Of a stretch of 54,707 nt of DNA, positions 43,100-52,517 are shown in pieces. A program made the translations under genes and the position numbers. Each line of letters begins with the position of its first letter. Within the stretch, counting starts at the first letter, position 1. The DNA is from Bacteroidales bacterium (GTDB lineage Bacteria > Bacteroidota > Bacteroidia > Bacteroidales > UBA932), in NCBI GenBank assembly GCA_017453565.1, contig JAFTEQ010000018.1:1-54707 (forward strand). Reading direction: 5' to 3'. Below the pieces are notes generated by a model. It made no database searches. It saw only the letters and a program-made list of their open reading frames with translations, and was not told the DNA's origin.

Positions 43100-44995
43100 A
43101 TGAAACGTCCCCTGCTTGTCCTTCTCCTGGCCCTGCACGTTTTATGCGCCGGTGCTTTTGAGCCCCTGTTCCCCAAGGGGCGGATTACCCTGGGCGCCAA
43201 CTACTGGTGCAGCACCACCGCCACCGATATGTGGACCAAATGGGATGCCGCCGCCGTGGAAGCCGACCTCAAGGTCTTGTCGGAGAACGGGTTCAAGGTC
43301 TTGCGGGTATTCCCCAACTGGCGCGATTTCCAACCCATCGTCATCTGCCCGCTGAACGGCGACAACTTCGACGTGGTGAACGAAACCCGCATGTTCCTGA
43401 GCGAAGAGCCCCTTCCCGACACGCCCTGTGGGCGGGCCGGTGTGGATGAACGTATGGTGGAGCACTTCGAGGAGTTCTGCGACATTGCCGAACGCCATGG
43501 AATCTGGCTCATCGTCCCGCTTCTGACCGGGCAGATGACCTTCCGCAACTTTGTCCCCCCGGCATTGTACCACCTGAATCCGTATTCCGATCCCTATGCC
43601 CTGAAATGGGAGGCGCGGTATCTGGAATGCATGGTCTCCCGGCTCAAGGAGAAGAAAGCCATCATTGCCTGGGAGTCCGGGAACGAGGCACGTATCCTGG
43701 GCAGGTCCGAGAACAACGCACAGAGTGAGTTCTGGCTGCGTTTCGTCCACAACACCATCCGCCTGGCCGATCCGTCCAGACCCATTATCGGCGTGGACGG
43801 GCTGAACATCCCTTCCGATGACGTCTGGCCAAGCGAAATGAACGCAGCGCTCTCGGACTACACCGCAACACACCCGTACGGGATGTGGGGGAACGTGTAT
43901 CTCGACGACTTCTCCGGCATCCGGAGCGCCCTGTTCGTGACCTCACAGACCGTCGCGCTCGAAGACATCGGCGGGAAACCAGCCTTTGTGGAAGAGCACG
44001 GTGCGCGGCGCCAGGAGCAGACCAATCAGACGCATCTCGCCGATTATGTGCGCGGATTGCTTTGGAACCTCTGGGCGGCAGATTGCAAGGCCATGCTTTG
44101 GTGGTGTGCCTTCGACCAGACCGGGCAGACCATCGCCCCCTACAACTGGCGCCAGCCTTGTGTAGAACTCGGTATTTTCAAACGCGACCGCAGCGCCTAC
44201 CCGGCGGTAGCGAGCGTACGCCGTTTCGCCGCCCTGCAGGAAAAGCTGCCATTCGAGGCCCTGCCGGAAGCCAAGGCCGATGCCGTATTCCTGGTTTCCG
44301 ATGCCGACATTGCCCATTCCTCCTACATCCTGGCGCGACAGGCCGGAATCATCCCCGAATTCCAGAGTCCTGAGCAGAAACTCAAAGAGGCGGATTTCTA
44401 TTTCCTGCCCAGCGCCGCAGGACGGGCCTACCTCACCATAGAAAAATGGGAATCCCTCAAAGAGCGCATCCGGAACGGCGCCACCCTGTATGTGTCTTGG
44501 AAAGACACCTTCCTCGACAGTATCGAAGAGGTGCTGGGCGTTGAAGTAGCTTCCCGTCAGGGACGGACCATCCTTCAGCCCACCTCCGCCGAAATCGTCC
44601 GGAAAGCGGCCGACGGCACTCCGGAACTCTTCCGCAACCGATACGGAGCCGGAACGGTCTACACCCTTTCACACCCGCTTGAATACGAACTCATCACCGG
44701 AACCGGCGGCTACGATTCCGACGCCTACCAAATATATAACGAGGTCCTGAACGTCCCCCGTCTGGTGAAGACCGACTCTCGTTATGTCTGTGTCTCGGAG
44801 CACCGTTTCAGCACGAACAGCGTCGGCGTCATCCTGGTGAACAACTCGGGGCAAGCCTTCTCCGGCCGGCCGGTCATCGAGAAGGGCTGGAGGGTTGTGT
44901 CCTCCCTCACCGATGCGCCGGACTACGCCTCCTGGGACGGGGAAACCCTCCGTCTGGAACGCAACTCCGGAATTCTACTTCTGATGAAGAAATAG
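43100..44995 (+). CDS. Secreted GH5-like (beta-mannanase-type) glycoside hydrolase
   Basis: 631 residues with signal peptide MKRPLLVLLLALHVLCAGA (ATG 43094 is also in frame, two codons upstream). The TIM barrel shows GANYWCSTTATDMW, GFKVLRVFPNWRDFQP, IAWESGNEARIL with the acid/base Glu196 and GKPAFVEEHGARR with probable nucleophile Glu299, the clan A layout of GH5 mannanases. Residues about 420-631 are an all-beta or Rossmann-like accessory part (VFLVSDADIAHSSYILARQAG ... SVGVILVNNSGQ). Substrate unknown. Confidence 0.78.
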   Translation: MKRPLLVLLLALHVLCAGAFEPLFPKGRITLGANYWCSTTATDMWTKWDAAAVEADLKVLSENGFKVLRVFPNWRDFQPIVICPLNGDNFDVVNETRMFLSEEPLPDTPCGRAGVDERMVEHFEEFCDIAERHGIWLIVPLLTGQMTFRNFVPPALYHLNPYSDPYALKWEARYLECMVSRLKEKKAIIAWESGNEARILGRSENNAQSEFWLRFVHNTIRLADPSRPIIGVDGLNIPSDDVWPSEMNAALSDYTATHPYGMWGNVYLDDFSGIRSALFVTSQTVALEDIGGKPAFVEEHGARRQEQTNQTHLADYVRGLLWNLWAADCKAMLWWCAFDQTGQTIAPYNWRQPCVELGIFKRDRSAYPAVASVRRFAALQEKLPFEALPEAKADAVFLVSDADIAHSSYILARQAGIIPEFQSPEQKLKEADFYFLPSAAGRAYLTIEKWESLKERIRNGATLYVSWKDTFLDSIEEVLGVEVASRQGRTILQPTSAEIVRKAADGTPELFRNRYGAGTVYTLSHPLEYELITGTGGYDSDAYQIYNEVLNVPRLVKTDSRYVCVSEHRFSTNSVGVILVNNSGQAFSGRPVIEKGWRVVSSLTDAPDYASWDGETLRLERNSGILLLMKK

Positions 44996-45003
44996 CGCCG
45001 CCC

Positions 45004-46383
45004 CTACGCCCCCGTCATGAAGGAGGCGAAGTAGCCCGGGAAGAGGACGTTGCAGACCAGGTAGCCGACGATGGTCGCGACAATTGTGCTCACGAGCCCC
45101 GGCATCATGAAGGAGTGGTTGAGCAGGTACTTTCCGATCTTGGTGGTACCGGAACGGTCGAAGTTCACCGTGGCGATATCGGACGGATAGTTGGGAATGA
45201 AGAAGTATCCGTACACGCTGGGCATCACCCCCAGCAGCACCGGCCCCGCAATGCCGAGCGAATAGGCCAGCGGCAGCATAGCCACCACCACCGCGCCCTG
45301 CGAGTTGATGAGCACCGATACCATGAAGAACACGAAAGCAATGGCCCAGGGGGCGGTTTCCACCAGTCCACCCAGCATCAGTTTCATCTCTTCCATATAG
45401 TTGGAGAAGTAGGTGTCGGCCATCCAGGCAATGCCGTAGATAGCGATCACGGCCACCATACCCGATTTCCAGACCGAACCCGATACGGTGTTGGGCAGAT
45501 CGACCTTGCAGCAGATGATGTTGAGCGCGGCCGCCACCAGCATGATGATCTGGATGCAAAGGTTCATCTTGGGCAGAGCGAGGACCTTCGACAGCGGCTC
45601 CCCGCCCACTTTGATCATCTGGCAGAAAGCGAAAGCCACGATGACGAGCAGGGCGCCCAGGAAGATGAACACCGACAGCTTGGCTTCGCGCGAGATGACC
45701 TGGTCGAGCGTGGTCTCCGTCTTGCCGTACATATACTTGTGGATCTTGGGATCGGCCACCCGCGCCTGGAATTCGGGGTCCTTGTCGAGGTCCTTCCCGC
45801 GATGGTATGACGCCGCCGATGCGCACAGCAGGCCGATGACGCAAGACGGGATGGTCACCATGAGCACCTGCGGGATGGAAACCATGTATCCATTTGCATT
45901 CGAGATAGTTACGAAGGCCACGACCGCGGCGGCGATGGGCGAGCAGGTGATGCCCACCTGCGATGCGATGGACGCCACGCCGCAGGGACGCTCGGGACGG
46001 ATGCCCTGCTTGAGCGCGATGTCGCAGATGATGGGCATAATGGTGTAGACCACGTGGCCCGTTCCCACCAGCACGGTGAGGAAGAAGGTGGTGAGCGGCG
46101 CCAGGAAGGTGATGTGGTCGGGATGCCGGCGGAGCATCTTCTCGGCCACCTGGATCATCCAGTTCATACCGCCCGAGGCCTGCAGCGTACCCGCGCAGGT
46201 CACGGCCGCGATGATGATATAGATGACATCGGTGGGCGGCGTGCCGGGTTTGAGTCCGAAGCCGAAGACGAGGATGGCCAGGCCGATGCCGGAAATGGCC
46301 CCGAGGGCCAGGCTGCCGTAGCGCGAGCCCACATAGAGTGCGGCCAGCACGATCAGCAGTTGAACGATCATGGTTAGAGTCAT
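45004..46383 (-). CDS. Anaerobic C4-dicarboxylate transporter (Dcu family)
   Basis: 459 residues, about 12 transmembrane helices. VLVGTGHVVYTIMPIICDIALKQGIRPERPCGVASIASQVGITCSPIAAAVVAF is the conserved DcuA/DcuB core, and SVLINSQGAVVVAMLPLAYSLG and FFIPNYPSDIATVNFDRSGTTKIGKYLLNHSFMMPG are further family signatures. Such proteins exchange succinate for fumarate, malate or aspartate in anaerobes. Only 8 nt follow the DUF5107-TPR gene, so it is the second gene of that operon, an unexpected partner. Confidence 0.93.
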   Translation of the reverse strand: MTLTMIVQLLIVLAALYVGSRYGSLALGAISGIGLAILVFGFGLKPGTPPTDVIYIIIAAVTCAGTLQASGGMNWMIQVAEKMLRRHPDHITFLAPLTTFFLTVLVGTGHVVYTIMPIICDIALKQGIRPERPCGVASIASQVGITCSPIAAAVVAFVTISNANGYMVSIPQVLMVTIPSCVIGLLCASAASYHRGKDLDKDPEFQARVADPKIHKYMYGKTETTLDQVISREAKLSVFIFLGALLVIVAFAFCQMIKVGGEPLSKVLALPKMNLCIQIIMLVAAALNIICCKVDLPNTVSGSVWKSGMVAVIAIYGIAWMADTYFSNYMEEMKLMLGGLVETAPWAIAFVFFMVSVLINSQGAVVVAMLPLAYSLGIAGPVLLGVMPSVYGYFFIPNYPSDIATVNFDRSGTTKIGKYLLNHSFMMPGLVSTIVATIVGYLVCNVLFPGYFASFMTGA

Positions 46384-46391
46384 AGTGTCTG

Positions 46392-49220
46392 TTATTTTTC
46401 GCTGAATGCGTTCCGGTTCCTTTCCCGGGCCGCCTTCAGAATGGCGTTTTCTTCCGTATAGTCGATCAGCTCCTCATACGGTTTCCCTGCACCCAGGCGT
46501 TCGTCCCAGATCTTGGAAGCCTCGACCGATTTGATGCAGGCGGCGAATTTTCCCGCACGGAGTTCGGCCTTCGCCTTGCCCAGACAGGCCTTCCGATAAA
46601 TCTGATGGCCTTTTCGCGCCCCTTCCTTAGGCATGACGCGAAGGCCGGAAAGCACCTTCAGGGCCTTTTGGTACTCCTTCGCCCCGCAGAGCGCATCGGC
46701 ATAGGCAAGGCCGAACTCGAATTTCTCTGGATACATCCTGAAATAGCGCTGTCCGGCTTCGCAAGCCTTCTCCCAAGCCCCTGCCTGCGCATAATAGTCC
46801 ACAAGCGCCTTCCCCGTGCGCCAGTCCTGCGACAGCGATTCCGCTTTCAACAGGTCGGAAAGGCGGGCTGCCCCTGTACGCAGTTTCGCACGGGTGAGGT
46901 AGAAGGGATTATAGTCTGGTGCTGACCCAATGCCGTCCAGTAGCGCTTTCGCCTGTTCCTTCCCGGCGTAACGCCACTGGATGAGCGCCCGGTAGTAGTC
47001 CGTTTTCCAGTCGGGTCTGCGCGCCGCGGCCCAGTCCAGAACCTTCAGCATCTCGGGACGGAAGGGGAAGACGAAGTCCGGAGAAACGGCCTCCGCTTCC
47101 CTCAGCAGAGCCTCGGCACGGGCATCATCCCCTTTCAAACCATAGATATACGCACGCAGATACCTGGCCGTCGCATATTCCGTCTGCGAGGAGAGCGAGA
47201 GCGCCTCGTCGTAGAGTCCGCTGTCCAGATACCAGAGTGCCATCTCGAGCAGGGTCTCGTGCGGCAATTCACACTTCAGCGTGCGCATAAAGGCGTCGGG
47301 TGTCCCTTCCAGCAGGCAGTATTCGTAATTCCAGAACGGGAAGAGTGGCAGCCGGGCGCGCTGCGAAGCAAGCAGATGCGCAGCAGCGTCCTTGTCGCTC
47401 AGATGACGGAGCGCGGCAATCCTTACCAGTTCAGCCATCGGCCCCTGCGACTTGGCGGCGCACTCGAGCGCCAGGGCCCAGTCGCCGTCGGCAAGCGCAC
47501 TGCGGGCGAGCTCCACATAGGCGGGACGCTGCCAAAGCGAGGAATACGTGGCTACCGAGAAACCGTCGCGGGCCTGCACCTTTTTCCCAAGGGCACGGGC
47601 GGCAAGGCCGTAGAGATAATTCGCTTCGCCATCATAAGTGTTGATCCTGAGGGCCTTGCCGGCACAGTCAAACGCCCGCTCATACCAGCCGCAGTGCAGG
47701 CTCAGGGAAGCCATCCCCCTGAGCGCCGGAGCGTACCAGGGGTCGACCGCCAGACTGGCCTCGAACTCCTTCACCGCCTCTTCATAGAAGCGAACGTTCA
47801 GGTACTGTTCCCCGCGGATGCAGTGGCCCTGCGCGCTGGCCCAGTCGAAATCTTCCGGCATTCGGTCCGGACGCTCCGTCAAACGCGAAGACGGATTCTC
47901 ATCGTATTCGAGTTCATGCGCGCCCACGCACACATGCAGATGGCCGGAACCGGGCACTTCGCACGACCAGGGCACCAGCGGCGAGAACGACACGTCGCCC
48001 GAGAAGAGTTCCTGCTCCCCGTTGGAGACGACGACCCGCCTCACACCGCCCACGACCGGGGAGATGCGTACGGTCGCCGTTCCCCCGGCGTCGCGCGAGA
48101 TGCCCAGGGCTCCGAAACGGCTGGCCGCCTGGAAGGCACCGATACCCTCGACGGGGAACCAGTACTCGTTCCAGGTGTCGCTGGCCGCGGGGGCTATGGA
48201 ATTGTGCTTGAACGGGGTGCCGATGCTCTCTTTCTGAAAGGGTTGGTTGAACATCCGGCCCGCCTGCATCTCTACATACTGCCCGTCGGAATCGGTGAGG
48301 AGGTCCTCCCAGATCGCACCCTGGCGGGCGTGGCTCCAGCAGAAGAATTTGCGGCCCAGTTTCTCGTCGGGACGTGCCACATGGGCGTAACCGAATGCGT
48401 CATCGTGCCAGTACGCACCGAAGAAACCGGCTTGCTCGCCCAGCACGTGTATCGACTTGTCTTCCCCGAACGCGTTGTTCGCATACCACGACAGGTCTCT
48501 TCCCTGCGGGTCGACGGGATAGGCGTGCGGATCGCCCCCATGCCCGATGTAGCGGTCACCGGGCAGGCACGTCTGCAGCCTTCCGCCGGCCTTGAAAGCC
48601 GCATTCGACCAGTTGTAGTAGGGTTGCTCCAGCGGGTAGGTGTTGACGTAATCCGCCCTGGTGGTAAAGTACGCCTTGTCGGCCGGGACATTGATCTCAA
48701 CCGTCCACCAGGTACGGGTCAGCAGCTCGTACGAGGCAATGATGCAGCTCACGCTTCCGTCGGGGTTCTCGCGCGTGCAGTAATCTACCGGGGTTGCCGT
48801 GCTGGGCACATGACCGATGATCCCGAAATTGAATTCGATGCCCCCGGAGGTCCAGGCGCCCCGCATCGCGATGTCGCGGAACTTGACGACGTGGTTGTAG
48901 TAGATGAATTCGAGGCCCCGGGTCTTGTCGGTCGCGCCCCAGACCTTCCCGCCGATCTGGGGAAAGACGGTCACGCTGATCCACTCGTTTTCAAGGGTTA
49001 CCGTGTCCCATTCCTTCTGGACGCCGCAGGTCGCAAAGCCGTCAAATCGGAAATATGGGTATTGCAGCAGATTCGGATTGGCCACCGGATCGGGATCGGA
49101 GAAGCCATAGGTCAGCATGGAGGTTTTCCCTTTCGTGAGGGTGGCCCGGCCCTGCGATGCGCCAAAGGCAAAGGGCCCTGCGAGCGCCAGTGCGATGACC
49201 AGGATCAGTCGTTTCTTCAT
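46392..49220 (-). CDS. Secreted DUF5107 and tetratricopeptide-repeat protein
   Basis: 942 residues with signal peptide MKKRLILVIALALAGPFAFG. Residues about 40-330 form the DUF5107 beta-sandwich of the galactose-mutarotase superfold (LENEWISVTVFPQIGGKVWGATDKTRGLEFIYYNHVVKFRDIAMRGAWTSGGIEFNFGIIGH). Residues about 470-930 are TPR-type helical repeats (RFYEEAVKEFEASLAVDPWYAPALRGMASL; ARALGKKVQARDGFSVATYS; EKACEAGQRYFRMYPEKFEFGLAYADAL). The protein probably binds sugars and partners; no catalytic residues can be assigned. Followed in the same operon by a Dcu transporter. Confidence 0.82.
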   Translation of the reverse strand: MKKRLILVIALALAGPFAFGASQGRATLTKGKTSMLTYGFSDPDPVANPNLLQYPYFRFDGFATCGVQKEWDTVTLENEWISVTVFPQIGGKVWGATDKTRGLEFIYYNHVVKFRDIAMRGAWTSGGIEFNFGIIGHVPSTATPVDYCTRENPDGSVSCIIASYELLTRTWWTVEINVPADKAYFTTRADYVNTYPLEQPYYNWSNAAFKAGGRLQTCLPGDRYIGHGGDPHAYPVDPQGRDLSWYANNAFGEDKSIHVLGEQAGFFGAYWHDDAFGYAHVARPDEKLGRKFFCWSHARQGAIWEDLLTDSDGQYVEMQAGRMFNQPFQKESIGTPFKHNSIAPAASDTWNEYWFPVEGIGAFQAASRFGALGISRDAGGTATVRISPVVGGVRRVVVSNGEQELFSGDVSFSPLVPWSCEVPGSGHLHVCVGAHELEYDENPSSRLTERPDRMPEDFDWASAQGHCIRGEQYLNVRFYEEAVKEFEASLAVDPWYAPALRGMASLSLHCGWYERAFDCAGKALRINTYDGEANYLYGLAARALGKKVQARDGFSVATYSSLWQRPAYVELARSALADGDWALALECAAKSQGPMAELVRIAALRHLSDKDAAAHLLASQRARLPLFPFWNYEYCLLEGTPDAFMRTLKCELPHETLLEMALWYLDSGLYDEALSLSSQTEYATARYLRAYIYGLKGDDARAEALLREAEAVSPDFVFPFRPEMLKVLDWAAARRPDWKTDYYRALIQWRYAGKEQAKALLDGIGSAPDYNPFYLTRAKLRTGAARLSDLLKAESLSQDWRTGKALVDYYAQAGAWEKACEAGQRYFRMYPEKFEFGLAYADALCGAKEYQKALKVLSGLRVMPKEGARKGHQIYRKACLGKAKAELRAGKFAACIKSVEASKIWDERLGAGKPYEELIDYTEENAILKAARERNRNAFSEK

Positions 49221-49240
49221 AGTCGTATCGATTGCAAGAC

Positions 49241-49248
49241 CAAAGATA
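49241..49248 (-). promoter_or_regulatory. -7 box for the DUF5107-Dcu operon
   Basis: CAAAGATA reads TATCTTTG on the minus strand, 20 nt before ATG 49220. Confidence 0.6.
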
Positions 49249-49296
49249 GGGATTAAAACAGAATTATTCCTACCTTTATACGTTAAAGTTTTCGAA

Positions 49297-50808
49297 ATGA
49301 AAAAAGTAATCCTCTCCCTCCTGTGCGTCCTGGCCCTCACGTCGGGTGCAAGCGCAAAGAAGTATGTCACTTATGAGAAATACGGCGCCGTGGGCAACGG
49401 AGTCGCCAATGACTTCCCCGCCATGAAGGCCGCCCATGAAGCGGCCAACGAACGAGGCCTCCCCGTGCGGGCGAAAAAAGGAGCGAAGTACTACATTGCT
49501 CCGGAATCGGGCACCATCACCGTCCAGACCGACGTCGACTTCGGCGATGCCGAAATCATTATCGACGACCGGAACTGCCCCAAGGGGAAGTATCCCGTAT
49601 TTGTGGTCAGCTCCACGCTCAAGCCCGTCAAGCTTAAGGGCGTGACGCCGCCCAAGAAGGACCAGCCCAACTTGGGGGTGACGCTCGAGCGGCGGAGTCT
49701 CGTCGTGATTGTCGACGACAACCACAAGGTGTACATCCGCAAGGGCGGCAATGCGAACAACGGCACCGGGTTGAAAGAAGTCCTCGTGGTAGAGAAGGAC
49801 GGCTCCATCGACCCGAAGACGGCCGTCATGTGGGACTACGACAACCTGACCTCCGCCATCGCCTATCCCATTGACGACCAGACGCTCACCATCCGCGGCG
49901 GCCGTTTCAAGACCATCGCGAACAACAAGGCGGAGAGGAATTACTACCACCGCGGCATCCAGGTGAAGCGTTCGAACGTGAAGGTGGAAGGGCTGCGCCA
50001 TACCGTGGAGGGAGAAGGGGATGAAGGAGCGCCCTATAGCGGCATCCTCACCCTCTCGACCTGCTGCGAGGTGGAGGTTTCGGACTGCATCTTCACGGGG
50101 CACCGCATCTACCAGAAAATGGGAGCCCTGGGCAAACCGGTTTCGCGCGGCTCCTACGATTACGGGATGAACACGGTGGCGAATGTGACCCTGCGCAAGT
50201 GCCGCCAGTTCGACGACATCGACGACGCCAAGCACTGGGGCATCATGGGTACGAACTTCTGCAAGAACCTGACCATGGAAGACTGCTCGGTATCGCGTTT
50301 CGATGCGCACATGGGCGTGGAGAACGTGACCCTGCGCCGCTGCACCTTCGGACACATGGGCGTGCGGATGGTCGGGCGCGGCACCATCCGCCTGGAAGAC
50401 TGCGAACTCCGCTACAACACCGTGATCGCCCTCCGCACAGACTACGGCAGTTCCTGGGACGGCGACATCATCGTGCGCAATTGCGTCCTTCGTCCCGTAA
50501 AGAAGGGCCTCAAGGAGTTGACCATCCTGAACGGAAACAACAGCGGCACCCATGACTTCGGCTACGAATGCCGGTTGCCCCGGCGGATCGACGTGGACGG
50601 CCTGCTCATCGACGACTCCGTCCTGGACCCGAAGGCGCAGATCAACGTGTACGCCTCTTTCGGACGCGATGTCTCCAAACCGGACCTTCTGCCCTACAAT
50701 ACCGACGCCGTGGTGACCCTGAAGAACGTGACGGTGAAGAGCGGCCGGCCCATTGGGCTCAGTTCCAATCCCGGCTTGTTCCCGAACGTTAAGATCGTCC
50801 GCGAGTAG
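49297..50808 (+). CDS. Secreted right-handed beta-helix protein (pectate-lyase superfold)
   Basis: 503 residues with signal peptide MKKVILSLLCVLALTSGASA. The start YEKYGAVGNGVANDFPAMKAAHEAANERGLPVRAKKGAKYYI is the classical pectin-lyase-like/GH28-type N-cap, and many short coils follow (VTLRKCRQFDDI, LTMEDCSVSRFDAHMG, VTLRRCTFGHMG, IRLEDCELRYNT, IIVRNCVLRPV). Repeats of C-x-F/V/L turns build the beta-helix. Enzyme class (polygalacturonase, lyase or epimerase) cannot be decided. A weak TACCTTTA at 49271-49278 is the only promoter-like site. Confidence 0.75.
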   Translation: MKKVILSLLCVLALTSGASAKKYVTYEKYGAVGNGVANDFPAMKAAHEAANERGLPVRAKKGAKYYIAPESGTITVQTDVDFGDAEIIIDDRNCPKGKYPVFVVSSTLKPVKLKGVTPPKKDQPNLGVTLERRSLVVIVDDNHKVYIRKGGNANNGTGLKEVLVVEKDGSIDPKTAVMWDYDNLTSAIAYPIDDQTLTIRGGRFKTIANNKAERNYYHRGIQVKRSNVKVEGLRHTVEGEGDEGAPYSGILTLSTCCEVEVSDCIFTGHRIYQKMGALGKPVSRGSYDYGMNTVANVTLRKCRQFDDIDDAKHWGIMGTNFCKNLTMEDCSVSRFDAHMGVENVTLRRCTFGHMGVRMVGRGTIRLEDCELRYNTVIALRTDYGSSWDGDIIVRNCVLRPVKKGLKELTILNGNNSGTHDFGYECRLPRRIDVDGLLIDDSVLDPKAQINVYASFGRDVSKPDLLPYNTDAVVTLKNVTVKSGRPIGLSSNPGLFPNVKIVRE

Positions 50809-50827
50809 GAGGTTTCCAACTAATTGT

Positions 50828-50835
50828 TATATTTG
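50828..50835 (+). promoter_or_regulatory. -7 box for the BACON/Big lipoprotein gene
   Basis: TATATTTG (TAnnTTTG), 24 nt before ATG 50860 and 36 nt before ATG 50872. Confidence 0.6.
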
Positions 50836-50871
50836 CACTTGTAGTTGAACCACGTTATAATGACAAACGCC

Positions 50872-51558
50872 ATGAGAACCAAACTCATATTCGGCATTTC
50901 CCTGCTGGCCGCCCTTGCGGCGGGCGGTATCTTCTCCGCCTGCGGTGAAGGCGAAGCCGATGGTCCCAAGGGCATCAAATTCCTGGACGGCACCGCAACG
51001 GACGCCGGCGTCCAGGTGGGCGAGCCCCACACAACCCTTTTCAGTGCAGAAGGAGACTGGAAAGTGGAAATCATCGACACCGAAGACGGCAACGACTGGC
51101 TGGAAGTGGCCCCTGTTTCGGGCCCTGCCGGCGAGCGGAACGAGATTGTCATCACCGCCATCAAGCCGAATCTTTCCGACAAGACAAGAGGCGCCCACAT
51201 CAAGATCACCCTCCAGGACGAAAGCGCGGCGGGAGACCGCTTTGCCATCCGGCAGGACAAGACGGCCGTGTTCATCGAAAGCATTACCGTCTCGCCGGCA
51301 AGCCTGACCCTGAAGGTGGGCGAGAGCAAAACCCTCACGGCGAGTTACAAGCCGGAATACGCCAACACGGAGACCCATATCCACTGGCAGAAGGCCAACG
51401 GCGACGATCACGTCGAAGTCAGGGACACCGGCAATAACTCCTGCTCCGTCAAGGGCCTGAAAGCCGGAGGGCCGGTCAAGATCAGCGCCTGGGCCGTCAG
51501 CGACCCGAAGGGCCCCGGGCGCGATCCGACAGAAGTGGAAGTAACCGTTACCAACTAA
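50872..51558 (+). CDS. Lipoprotein with BACON and bacterial Ig-like (Big_2) domains
   Basis: 228 residues; lipoprotein signal MRTKLIFGISLLAALAAGGIFSACGEGE (Cys24). Residues about 45-135 match the BACON fold (FSAEGDWKVEIIDTEDGNDWLEVAPVSGPAGERNEIVITA). From about 138 a Big_2 domain follows (ESITVSPASLTLKVGESKTLTASYKPEYANTETHIHWQ ... VTVTN). Such proteins bind carbohydrates or hold modules apart at the cell surface; no enzyme domain is attached here. ATG 50860 is also in frame (MTNAMRTKL). Confidence 0.75.
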   Translation: MRTKLIFGISLLAALAAGGIFSACGEGEADGPKGIKFLDGTATDAGVQVGEPHTTLFSAEGDWKVEIIDTEDGNDWLEVAPVSGPAGERNEIVITAIKPNLSDKTRGAHIKITLQDESAAGDRFAIRQDKTAVFIESITVSPASLTLKVGESKTLTASYKPEYANTETHIHWQKANGDDHVEVRDTGNNSCSVKGLKAGGPVKISAWAVSDPKGPGRDPTEVEVTVTN

Positions 51559-51562
51559 TTCT

Positions 51563-51733
51563 GTGTTCGCGGACACCGTGATACCCCTAACGGCACAGAG
51601 CGGCATTTCGCATCCCATAAGACAGACCGATAAGGACCGGGCGGCCCTCATTGGCCAGGAGATCCCCCAGGACCTCCCCGGCACCAACCCCCAGGACATG
51701 CTCAGCTCGCCCCTGCTTAGGCCTATTCGTTAA
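51563..51733 (+). other. Short GC3-rich open frame of 56 codons, possible gene remnant
   Basis: A GTG at 51563 opens a frame ending TAA at 51731-51733; the frame is open from 51545. The translation (segments such as TDKDRAALIGQEIP and LPGTNPQDMLSSPLL) has protein-like composition and mostly G/C third positions, though a few rare codons (ATA, CTA, AGA) occur. It ends 14 nt before the SDR gene. No start signal or family is recognised. It may be the 3' remnant of a gene once ahead of the dehydrogenase. Confidence 0.2.
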
Positions 51734-51747
51734 ACGATTCATACAAT

Positions 51748-52503
51748 ATGGAAAACATCTGTACTTTTGCTAAACGTGTGGCGTTCGTAACCGGAGCCGC
51801 AGGTAATATCGGGGTAGCGTTGTGCCGACTTCTGTCTGCACATGGAGTGAGCATTGCCGCCGCAGACCTTTCCAAGGAAACTCTGGAGGAAAGACTGGCG
51901 GGAATCAGGAATCTGCGTGCGTATCAAGTGGATGTCTGCGACCTGCAGAGCGTGAAGGCCGCTGTGGACGGAGCCATTAAAGACTTTGGCCATATCGATA
52001 TCCTGTTCTGCAATGCAGGGGTATGGAACCACTCCGATGTGCCGGGTGTCCAGCGCTTTGAGCAGATGGATCACGAAGAGTGGACCCGGCTCCTGCGAAT
52101 CAACCTGGACGGGACCATGAACTGCTGCCAGGCCGTTCTTCCCCACATGATTGCAAACGGATATGGCCGTATTGTGAATACCGCATCCATCTCCGGAGAA
52201 GTGGGCTTGCCCGGATATGCCGACTATGCCGCCGCCAAGGCAGGGGTGATCCTCTTCTCCAAGACGCTTGCCATGGAAAACGCAGGCAAGGGTATTACCG
52301 TTAATTGTGTATCTCCCGGAATGGTTGCCGTGGGTGAGCCCCAGCCAACCGATACCACATGGGTGGGGCGCAAGGGGGCGGCCCATGAGATGGCCCGTGC
52401 CATGGTCTTTCTTGCGGCCGATGAGTCCGGCTTTATAACCGGAGTGGACCTTCCCGTGGAAGGCGGGCGTACGCTCGGCCCCGTGAATGCCGCAAAGCTG
52501 TAA
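51748..52503 (+). CDS. Short-chain dehydrogenase/reductase (SDR family)
   Basis: 251 residues. Classical SDR: TGAAGNIG cofactor loop (TGxxxGxG), DVCD at the adenine pocket, CNAGV, and YADYAAAKAG supplying Tyr and Lys of the catalytic triad, with the Ser at NTASISG. The C-terminal GFITGVDLPVEGGRT is the FabG-like tail. NAD(P)-dependent oxidoreduction of a sugar, polyol or acyl substrate; which one cannot be told. Slightly less GC-biased codons than its neighbours. Upstream 190 nt hold only the 56-codon frame and an 11-nt TCGTT-A-AACGA palindrome around 51727-51737. Confidence 0.9.
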   Translation: MENICTFAKRVAFVTGAAGNIGVALCRLLSAHGVSIAAADLSKETLEERLAGIRNLRAYQVDVCDLQSVKAAVDGAIKDFGHIDILFCNAGVWNHSDVPGVQRFEQMDHEEWTRLLRINLDGTMNCCQAVLPHMIANGYGRIVNTASISGEVGLPGYADYAAAKAGVILFSKTLAMENAGKGITVNCVSPGMVAVGEPQPTDTTWVGRKGAAHEMARAMVFLAADESGFITGVDLPVEGGRTLGPVNAAKL

Positions 52504-52517
52504 AGCAAGAATCGACC

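Noticed and set aside
47259-49256. 665-codon plus-strand frame inside the DUF5107-TPR gene
   Set aside because: Antisense shadow; the minus strand has the signal peptide, DUF5107 motifs and a promoter.
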